From the NCBI GenBank assembly GCA_964560565.1, contig CAZLMF010000089.1:1-6490 (forward strand): 6,490 nucleotides of DNA. The letters are read 5' to 3'. Source of the stretch: CAZLMF01 sp964560565 (GTDB taxonomy: Bacteria > Bacillota > Clostridia > Oscillospirales > Ruminococcaceae). The notes beneath the pieces are model-generated. The model made no database searches. It saw nothing but the letters and a program-made list of their open reading frames with translations, and was not told the DNA's origin. How positions within the stretch are numbered: position 1 is the stretch's first letter; the number at the start of each line of letters is the position of its first letter. Below are positions 1 through 4,415 of the stretch, piece by piece. A program made the translations under genes and the position numbers.

Positions 1-147
1 CTTTGCATTTTTCCTTATAGGCCAATCGAATTTATCTGTTTTCTGTATGGTGTTTTGACCGTAACGTTTCGCAAATGGCCCGTAAAAATAGCAATTTGTG
101 CAGCCATCACTTATTTTGTAACAGCCTGTCCACGGCTCCCAGTTCAT
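1..147 (-). CDS. DUF5131 family (phage Gp37/Gp68-like) three-cysteine protein, N-terminal fragment
   Basis: The reverse strand from an ATG at 147 stays open to the window edge, giving 49 residues of the N-terminus; the rest lies outside. It begins MNWEPWTGC and carries Cys9, Cys16 and Cys19 (C-x6-C-x2-C, in the form WTGC...GCTNCY). This is the hallmark opening of the DUF5131 family (PF07505), first noted as phage Gp37/Gp68. A further run (GQNTI..KT..FDWPIRK) also looks like clostridial members I recall. The clustered cysteines resemble a radical-SAM-like iron-sulfur site, but the biochemical role is not established. A near-perfect AAGGAGG lies 6 nt before the ATG, so the start is secure. The gene follows the XRE/DUF5680 regulator on the same strand after 51 bp with no terminator, so co-transcription is likely. 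Family membership is fairly sure from the motif; function is unknown. Confidence 0.85.
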   Translation of the reverse strand, partial: MNWEPWTGCYKISDGCTNCYFYGPFAKRYGQNTIQKTDKFDWPIRKNAK

Positions 148-153
148 AGATGC

Positions 154-160
154 CCTCCTT
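154..160 (-). promoter_or_regulatory. Strong Shine-Dalgarno of the DUF5131 gene
   Basis: On the reverse strand this reads AAGGAGG, a full match to the anti-SD core, 6 nt before the ATG at 147. It shows that the truncated left-edge reading frame is a real gene. Confidence 0.85.
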
Positions 161-198
161 TGTGCAGGTTACTAAATACTAATTCCTTGCAATCGGCT

Positions 199-888
199 CT
201 ATACCAATGTACCTCCATGATAAAAGCACTCATATACCTTTATGTCTTGGCAGAAAATTTCTTCATAGCCTTGAAACCAATCTATATTTCCAATTGCCTT
301 TGTTTTGTATGTATATTCACCAGATTTATAGTATTCCGGTCCTCGATATGGAAGTTCCATCGTAGCTAGAGATAACGCTTCCTTCAGAAAATCTCCGCTA
401 AATCTTTCATCTAATGTTCTGCCAAAATAGTTCATTGAATAAACAGCAATGCCATTTTCCCAAATTGCTTCTTCTCCTGAGAACTTCTCGCCGCCAAGCC
501 AAGTATCATAATACAGATAATCTCCTTTTTTATATCGGTAATCGTTCGATGCCGGTCTTGATGGAGCGCAAGTGTTGGCATGTCCTGCGTAAGTATTCTT
601 TATGGCTTTAATTTTAAATTCAATTATGGCATTTTTATTAGTTTTAGCTGTGGGTAAAATAGCTTTTGCGCACTCATTATCTTTAACAAGATAGTCAATG
701 GTAATATGAAACAATTCACTTAGTTGAATTAAATTCATGATGTCCGGATATGCCATACCACTTTCCCATTTTGCAACTGCTTGACGTGATACATTTAGCC
801 TTTCAGCGAGTGACTCCTGTGTTATGCCATTTGATTTTCTTAAAATCTGTAATTTATCTGAAAAATCATAATGCTTACTCCTGTTCAT
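199..888 (-). CDS. XRE-family transcriptional regulator with C-terminal DUF5680 domain
   Basis: Predicted 229-residue cytoplasmic DNA-binding protein. Residues about 9-68 form an XRE/Cro-CI helix-turn-helix (LRKSNGITQESLAERLNVSRQAVAKWESG, split here as LRKSNGITQESLAERL then NVSRQAVAKWESG), ending in the usual ITIDYLV. Residues about 88-226 match DUF5680 as I recall it: KNTYAG, APSRP, GDYLYYDTWLGGEKFSGEE, SMNYFGR, FSGDFLKEAL, PYRGPEYY, and WFQGYEEIF ending in YHGG. The C-terminal domain is a presumed ligand-sensing or partner module of unknown specificity. The frame stays open upstream to a TTG at 939, but I prefer the ATG at 888 because it places the HTH at the usual distance from the N-terminus. 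Neither start has a convincing Shine-Dalgarno, which is odd. It sits divergent to the CofE-like gene and upstream of the DUF5131 gene, so it could control itself, its co-directional neighbour and the divergent gene; that is inference. Confidence 0.88.
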   Translation of the reverse strand: MNRSKHYDFSDKLQILRKSNGITQESLAERLNVSRQAVAKWESGMAYPDIMNLIQLSELFHITIDYLVKDNECAKAILPTAKTNKNAIIEFKIKAIKNTYAGHANTCAPSRPASNDYRYKKGDYLYYDTWLGGEKFSGEEAIWENGIAVYSMNYFGRTLDERFSGDFLKEALSLATMELPYRGPEYYKSGEYTYKTKAIGNIDWFQGYEEIFCQDIKVYECFYHGGTLV

Positions 889-1025
889 ATATTTTGGCTT
901 AATAATATAATAGCAAGGTTTAAAGTAAATAAGTATCAAGAGTAAGTTGCAATAACGCTACTTATAGTTGCATAATAAGAGTTTGGTTTTTACTCATCTT
1001 CTACAAAAAGTATAATATATTACAT

Positions 1026-1054
1026 ATAATATCATCCATTAATCCCCTTGTCAA
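1026..1054 (-). promoter_or_regulatory. Leftward sigma-A promoter for the XRE/DUF5680 - DUF5131 genes
   Basis: The reverse strand reads TTGACA (1054-1049), a 17-bp spacer, then TATTAT (1031-1026). The -35 is perfect and the -10 differs from consensus at one position. Transcription should start near 1019, giving a leader of about 130 nt to the ATG at 888. A weaker alternative lies closer to the gene: an extended -10 (TGCTATTAT, 915-907) without a well-placed -35. Confidence 0.75.
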
Positions 1055-1078
1055 CAAATAGAGCTGAATCATTGACAA
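1048..1078. repeat. Inverted repeat joining the two divergent -35 boxes
   Basis: TTGTCAA at 1048-1054 and TTGACAA at 1072-1078 are perfect inverted copies separated by 17 bp. Each arm contains the -35 hexamer of one promoter. The symmetry may simply follow from two consensus -35 boxes placed back to back, or the arms may double as operator half-sites. Confidence 0.6.
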
Positions 1079-1100
1079 AAACAGAGTTTGGCATTATAAT
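1072..1100 (+). promoter_or_regulatory. Full-consensus sigma-A promoter of the CofE-like gene
   Basis: TTGACA at 1072-1077, a 17-bp spacer and TATAAT at 1095-1100 match both consensus hexamers at every position with optimal spacing. Transcription should begin near 1107, leaving a leader of about 120 nt before the ATG at 1230. Such a promoter would be strong unless repressed, which fits the facing XRE gene; repression itself is inference. Confidence 0.85.
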
Positions 1101-1149
1101 AATTAGGGCTTTTTCACTCGAGCATTTTATTTCATATAGACTGATTCGC

Positions 1150-1166
1150 AGCGTAAATTTTACGCT
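1150..1166. repeat. 17-bp palindrome in the leader of the CofE-like gene
   Basis: AGCGTAAA and TTTACGCT are perfect 8-bp inverted arms around a single T. The site lies roughly 43-60 nt downstream of the predicted transcription start. As DNA it could be a repressor roadblock operator; as RNA it could form only a small hairpin of about 6 bp. There is no T-run after it, so it is not a terminator. Confidence 0.6.
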
Positions 1167-1216
1167 CAAAGGCAAATGGTATATAGAGGCTTAACAATAC
1201 AAAGTAAAAGCCAAAG

Positions 1217-1224
1217 AAAGGTGA
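1217..1224 (+). promoter_or_regulatory. Shine-Dalgarno that fixes the CofE-like start at 1230
   Basis: AAAGGTGA lies 5 nt before the ATG at 1230. The upstream in-frame ATG at 1176 has only a weak, too-close AAAGG. This favours the internal start. Confidence 0.75.
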
Positions 1225-1229
1225 GACGC

Positions 1230-2420
1230 ATGGAAAGAAAGGTCGGTACAATTTCAAGAGGAATTCGCTGCCCTATCATACGCGAGGGGGATAACCTTGC
1301 AAAAATCGTCGCTGAAAGCGTCATTGACGCCGCCAAAAGCGAAGGTTTTGAGCTTAGGGATAAGGATGTAGTGGGGGTAACCGAATCAATCGTTGCGCGC
1401 AGTCAAGGCAACTATGCATCTATCGATGCGATTGCTAAGGACGTTAAAACAAAGCTTGGCGGCGAAACCATTGGCGTTATACTCCCGATTTTATCGAGAA
1501 ACCGCTTTGCTATTTGCCTTAAAGGAATAGCAAGGGGCGCAAAAAAGGTTGTACTTATGCTAAGCTATCCAAGTGACGAGGTTGGCAACCAGCTTGTATC
1601 CCTTGACCAGCTTGACCAAGCGGGTGTGAACCCGTACTGCGATGTCCTCACCCTCGCTGACTATCGCCGTTTGTTTGGAGAGAATAAGCATGAATTCACT
1701 GGCATTGATTATGTTAAATACTATGAAGAAATTATTCAAGGCGCTGGTGCGGAGGTTGAAATTGTCTTTGCAAACCAGCCTAAAGCTATTTTAAACTACA
1801 CTGATTGTGTTCTAACCTGCGATGTTCACACAAGAGTAAGAACAAAAAGGATTTTGCGTACAGAAGGTGCAAAGATAGTATGCGGACTTGATGATATATT
1901 GACTTCTCCTGTTGATGGCAGCGGCTATAATGAACAGTTCGGATTATTAGGCTCGAATAAGTCAACCGATGATTCTGTAAAGCTTTTCCCAAGGAATAGC
2001 GAAGCCGTGGTTTATGAAATTCAAAAGCTTTTAAAGGCGTCCACAGGTAAAAATATCAGCGTCATGGTTTACGGTGACGGAGCGTTTAAAGACCCACAGG
2101 GCAAGATTTGGGAGCTTGCTGACCCTTGTGTTTCACCGGGATATACAGCAGAGCTGAAAGGTACTCCGAATGAGCTGAAGCTTAAATATCTAGCAGACAA
2201 TGACTTCAAGGATTTAAGCGGCGATTCTCTTAAAGACGCTATTTCAAAGAGCATTCGTGAAAAGAACGAAAATCTTGTGGGCAATATGGCATCTCAGGGA
2301 ACAACCCCACGACAGCTTACCGACCTTATCGGCTCGCTATGCGACTTGACAAGCGGTTCCGGCGATAAGGGTACCCCTATAGTGCTTGTGCAAGGCTACT
2401 TTGACAACTACGCAACCTAA
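1230..2420 (+). CDS. CofE-family (coenzyme F420-0:L-glutamate ligase-like) protein
   Basis: Predicted 396-residue cytoplasmic protein related to CofE (PF01996), the GTP-dependent ligase that adds glutamate to F420-0. The N-terminal part carries the family pattern: RGIRCPIIREGDNLAKIV (residues 10-27), then DVVGVTESIVARSQGNY (about 46-62), equivalent to the CofE strand that ends in an IV-S/A-x-x-x-G-x motif. Later landmarks are VLTCDVHTRVRTKR (194-207), CGLDDILTSPVDGSGYNEQFG (starting at 218), VYGDGAFKDP (280-289) and TTPRQLTDLIGSL (358-370). Classical CofE is about 250 residues, so this is a longer variant. No cofC, cofD, cofG/H or F420-dependent enzyme is present, and Clostridia are not typical F420 producers, so the true substrate may be another glutamylated or amide-linked compound. 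I therefore give no symbol. The frame extends to an ATG at 1176, but the better ribosome site selects 1230. It is a single-gene unit with its own promoter and terminator. Confidence 0.82.
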   Translation: MERKVGTISRGIRCPIIREGDNLAKIVAESVIDAAKSEGFELRDKDVVGVTESIVARSQGNYASIDAIAKDVKTKLGGETIGVILPILSRNRFAICLKGIARGAKKVVLMLSYPSDEVGNQLVSLDQLDQAGVNPYCDVLTLADYRRLFGENKHEFTGIDYVKYYEEIIQGAGAEVEIVFANQPKAILNYTDCVLTCDVHTRVRTKRILRTEGAKIVCGLDDILTSPVDGSGYNEQFGLLGSNKSTDDSVKLFPRNSEAVVYEIQKLLKASTGKNISVMVYGDGAFKDPQGKIWELADPCVSPGYTAELKGTPNELKLKYLADNDFKDLSGDSLKDAISKSIREKNENLVGNMASQGTTPRQLTDLIGSLCDLTSGSGDKGTPIVLVQGYFDNYAT

Positions 2421-2441
2421 TTTAACCTCAATAAACACATC

Positions 2442-2478
2442 TGCCCTTGCCGTAAAAGCGGTAAGGGCATTTTATTTT
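2442..2478 (+). terminator. Rho-independent terminator after the CofE-like gene
   Basis: TGCCCTTGCCG (2442-2452) pairs with CGGTAAGGGCA (2459-2469) in an 11-bp stem with one G-U pair and a 6-nt loop. TTTTATTTT follows directly. It lies 22 nt after the stop codon and insulates this gene from the dehydrogenase. Confidence 0.93.
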
Positions 2479-2510
2479 CTGTTATAATTTAGCTTTAACG
2501 CTCGCTAGTA

Positions 2511-2539
2511 TTGTAAATTAAGGCGAACACGTTTATAAT
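2511..2539 (+). promoter_or_regulatory. Sigma-A promoter of the dehydrogenase gene
   Basis: TTGTAA (2511-2516), a 17-bp spacer and TATAAT (2534-2539) form a good promoter just beyond the preceding terminator. Transcription should start near 2546. An upstream in-frame ATG at 2540 directly abuts the -10 box, so it would not be in the message; this supports the start at 2588. Confidence 0.75.
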
Positions 2540-2574
2540 ATGTATAGTCTGTATAGAACGCAAAAGCGCAACAG

Positions 2575-2579
2575 AAAGG
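2575..2579 (+). promoter_or_regulatory. Shine-Dalgarno that fixes the dehydrogenase start at 2588
   Basis: AAAGG lies 8 nt before the ATG at 2588. Together with the promoter position it rules against the longer frame starting at 2540. Confidence 0.7.
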
Positions 2580-2587
2580 TATTGTCT

Positions 2588-3544
2588 ATGAAAATTGTTA
2601 TTCTTGACGCGGCAACTGTAACAGCAGGTGATATAAACTTTGACTTGTATAAAAATCATGGTGATCTTGTGATATATAACAGCACTTCTTCAGATGAAAT
2701 TATACCTCGTATAGGAGACGCTGAAATTGTGCTATGCAATAAGTCTCGTATAACCGAAAAGGTTATGCGTGCTTGTCCGTCGCTTAGATTTGTGGGGCTA
2801 TTTGCAACGGGGTATAACAATATCGATTCTGAGTTTGCGGCGGCTAATGGGATTACGGTATCAAATGCCCCGGGCTACTCCACCGATGCGGTGGCGCAGT
2901 TTACTTTTGCACTTATCCTTGAGCATTACTGCCGTGTAGGTGAGTATTCCGCTTCAGTTTCACAGGGCAACTGGGTAAAAGCTAAGCAGTTTTCCTATTT
3001 CCTCTCCCCTTTGCGTGAGCTTGCAGGGCAAACGATTGGGCTAATCGGCTTTGGCAGCATAGGACGCAGGGTTGCTGAAATTGCACATGCCTTTGCAATG
3101 GATGTGCTTGTGTTTACACGCACACCAAAGCCCGAGTATGAATCGGATAGACTTCGCTTTGTAAGTTTTGATGAGCTTTTAGAGCAGTCGGATATTGTTT
3201 CAGTACACTGTCCTCTTACCGAGCAAACAAGAGGAATGCTAGATGCTTCTGCATTTTCAAAAATGAAGCCATCCTCATATCTTATCAATACAGCTCGTGG
3301 GCCTGTTGTGGATGAGCAGGCGCTTGCAGATGCGCTTAACAGCGGAAAAATTGCAGGGGCAGGACTTGATGTCGTTTCAATTGAGCCTATGCGAGAGGAT
3401 AATCCGCTAATCAGCGCTAAAAACTGCATTATTACCCCCCATATAGCGTGGGCACCCAAGCAAACAAGAGAGCGCCTTGTGAAGCTCGTTGACGAGAATA
3501 TTACCGCCTACCTAAAAGGCGCACCAATAAATGTTGTAAAATAG
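2588..3544 (+). CDS. D-isomer-specific 2-hydroxyacid dehydrogenase (glycerate dehydrogenase / hydroxypyruvate reductase-like)
   Basis: Predicted 318-residue cytoplasmic oxidoreductase that interconverts a 2-ketoacid and a D-2-hydroxyacid with a nicotinamide cofactor. The two-part family fold is visible: an N-terminal substrate domain with VGLFATGYNNID (69-80), then the nucleotide domain with GLIGFGSIGRR (151-161; GxGxxG at G154, G156, G159). The expected catalytic residues are present as Arg237 (NTARGPVVDE), Glu266 (VVSIEPM) and His285 (TPHIAWAP). The GLDVVSIEP..NPL and PHIAWA forms resemble glycerate dehydrogenase / hydroxypyruvate reductase members of Firmicutes, but substrate cannot be fixed from sequence alone, so no symbol is given. 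After the second strand of the Rossmann fold the sequence is VFTRTPK rather than an acidic residue, hinting at NADP(H). Length is normal for the family. It has its own promoter, no terminator follows it, and proB starts 58 bp later. Confidence 0.9.
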   Translation: MKIVILDAATVTAGDINFDLYKNHGDLVIYNSTSSDEIIPRIGDAEIVLCNKSRITEKVMRACPSLRFVGLFATGYNNIDSEFAAANGITVSNAPGYSTDAVAQFTFALILEHYCRVGEYSASVSQGNWVKAKQFSYFLSPLRELAGQTIGLIGFGSIGRRVAEIAHAFAMDVLVFTRTPKPEYESDRLRFVSFDELLEQSDIVSVHCPLTEQTRGMLDASAFSKMKPSSYLINTARGPVVDEQALADALNSGKIAGAGLDVVSIEPMREDNPLISAKNCIITPHIAWAPKQTRERLVKLVDENITAYLKGAPINVVK

Positions 3545-3562
3545 TATGAAATGTGATATAAT
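3534..3562 (+). promoter_or_regulatory. Internal promoter of proB
   Basis: TTGTAA (3534-3539), a 17-bp spacer and TATAAT (3557-3562) with TG at 3554-3555 form an extended -10 promoter. The -35 lies in the last codons of the dehydrogenase and the spacer spans its TAG stop. The two hexamers and the spacing are the same as in the dehydrogenase promoter. Predicted transcription start is near 3569. Confidence 0.68.
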
Positions 3563-3573
3563 TATGAATTATA
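3557..3573. repeat. Inverted repeat covering the proB -10 box
   Basis: TATAATT (3557-3563) and AATTATA (3567-3573) are perfect 7-bp arms around ATG. The left arm is the -10 hexamer plus one base, and the right arm covers the likely start point. It could be an operator, but A/T-only palindromes arise easily in such DNA. Confidence 0.4.
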
Positions 3574-3587
3574 ATTGCACTAAATAT

Positions 3588-3593
3588 GAGGAG
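3588..3593 (+). promoter_or_regulatory. Shine-Dalgarno supporting the TTG start of proB
   Basis: GAGGAG lies 9 nt before the TTG at 3603. The next in-frame Met is residue 30, inside the conserved kinase fold, so TTG is the only sensible start. Confidence 0.75.
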
Positions 3594-3602
3594 TGACATC
3601 TC

Positions 3603-4415
3603 TTGGATATAACTAAATCAAAGCGTGTTGTTGTAAAGGTTGGTAGCTCTACATTAACACATTCTACCGGTCATCTTAATATCCGCCGTATGGAGGGGCT
3701 TGTTAAGGTGCTTTCCGACCTCCAAAATAGTGGACGTGAAATATTGCTTGTAACATCCGGCTCTGTTGCTGTGGGTGTAGGCAAGCTAGGGCTTTCAAAG
3801 CGTCCGTCTGATGTTCCCACAAAGCAGGCTTGCGCCGCTATTGGGCAGTGTGAGCTTATGTACCTATATGACAGGTACTTTTCTGAGTACAACCATATTG
3901 TGTCACAGGTGCTGCTCACCCCCGATGTAATGGACCATGAGGAACGTAAGGCGAATGTTTACAATACCTTCGCTAAGCTGATTTCCCTCGGTTCAATCCC
4001 CATTATAAATGAAAATGACACTGTTTCTTTCGAGGAAATAAACAGAATTGAAACCTTCGGAGATAATGACAATCTATCCGCACTTGTAGCAGGGCTTGTT
4101 CACGCGGACTTGCTTGTTATTCTAACCGACATTGACGGGCTTTACGATAAAGACCCTAAGAAAAACCCCGATGCAAAGCTTATTCCTATAGTAAAAGACA
4201 TAACCGATGATATAATGCAAAGCGCAGGAGGCAAAGGCTCTGAGCTTGGAACTGGTGGCATGATTACAAAGCTTCAAGCTGCTAAGAAAGCACAGGAAAG
4301 CGGAGTTGACACCGTTATTATCTGTGGCTCAAGACCCGAAAACTTATATGATTTATTCGATGGAAAGCAGATTGGAACTAGATTTATCTGTGATAAAAAG
4401 AAAGCGAGGATATAA
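3603..4415 (+). CDS. proB: Glutamate 5-kinase (gamma-glutamyl kinase), short form without PUA domain
   Basis: Catalyses ATP-dependent phosphorylation of L-glutamate to gamma-glutamyl phosphate, the first committed step of proline synthesis, in the cytoplasm. The 270 residues form one amino-acid-kinase domain: VVVKVGSSTL (9-18, with the phosphate-binding lysine), LLVTSGSVAVGVGKLGL (48-64), KQACAAIGQ (74-82), PIINENDTVS (133-142), FGDNDNLSAL (152-161), LTDIDGLYDKDP (174-185) and GTGGMITKLQAA (216-227). The protein ends soon after GTRF, where longer enzymes such as the 367-residue E. coli ProB continue into a PUA domain. Translation starts at TTG. The stop codon overlaps the proA start by one base, a coupling typical of proBA. 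Proline feedback inhibition is usual in the family and the glutamate/proline site residues look intact, but inhibition cannot be read directly. Confidence 0.97.
   Translation: MDITKSKRVVVKVGSSTLTHSTGHLNIRRMEGLVKVLSDLQNSGREILLVTSGSVAVGVGKLGLSKRPSDVPTKQACAAIGQCELMYLYDRYFSEYNHIVSQVLLTPDVMDHEERKANVYNTFAKLISLGSIPIINENDTVSFEEINRIETFGDNDNLSALVAGLVHADLLVILTDIDGLYDKDPKKNPDAKLIPIVKDITDDIMQSAGGKGSELGTGGMITKLQAAKKAQESGVDTVIICGSRPENLYDLFDGKQIGTRFICDKKKARI

Larger units (their letters stand above)
889..1229. other. Divergent intergenic regulatory region (341 bp)
   Basis: No convincing gene lies here. The stretch is very AT-rich and separates the leftward XRE gene from the rightward CofE-like gene. It contains one consensus promoter in each direction, an inverted repeat that includes both -35 boxes, a 17-bp palindrome in the rightward leader and a pair of AGTTGCA direct repeats in the leftward leader. 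The layout is that of a regulator facing a possible target. Both untranslated leaders are long (roughly 120-130 nt), leaving room for regulation after initiation, but I see no recognisable riboswitch or T-box core. Confidence 0.7.

Noticed and set aside
55..369. Open frame of 104 codons on the plus strand.
   Set aside because: It lies antisense to the well-supported DUF5131 and XRE genes and resembles no protein family.
947..976. Weak rightward promoter-like pair TTGCAA and CATAAT with an 18-bp spacer.
   Set aside because: A far better rightward promoter lies at 1072-1100, and the pair is likely chance in AT-rich DNA.
962..997. Possible 11-residue leader peptide on the reverse strand (ATG at 997, stop at 962) in the leader of the XRE gene.
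   Set aside because: The only Shine-Dalgarno-like bases (GAAG) directly touch the ATG, and the peptide has no run of regulatory codons, so an attenuator is not supported.
1188..1212. GGCTT...AAGCC hairpin just before the CofE-like start.
   Set aside because: Only 5 bp of stem around a 15-nt loop; too weak to call a riboswitch or attenuator.
1176..1229. N-terminal extension of the CofE-like protein from the ATG at 1176.
   Set aside because: It has a poor ribosome site, and the downstream ATG at 1230 has AAAGGTGA at good spacing and begins the part that resembles the family.
2540..2587. N-terminal extension of the dehydrogenase from the ATG at 2540.
   Set aside because: The codon directly follows the -10 box, so it should lie upstream of the transcript start; the family sequence starts at MKIVILD.
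2995..3459. Open frame of 154 codons on the minus strand.
   Set aside because: It is entirely antisense to the dehydrogenase, is rich in low-complexity serine, and has no recognisable domain.
3505..3521. CGCCT...AGGCG hairpin near the end of the dehydrogenase gene, considered as a terminator.
   Set aside because: Five base pairs inside the coding region with no following T-run.
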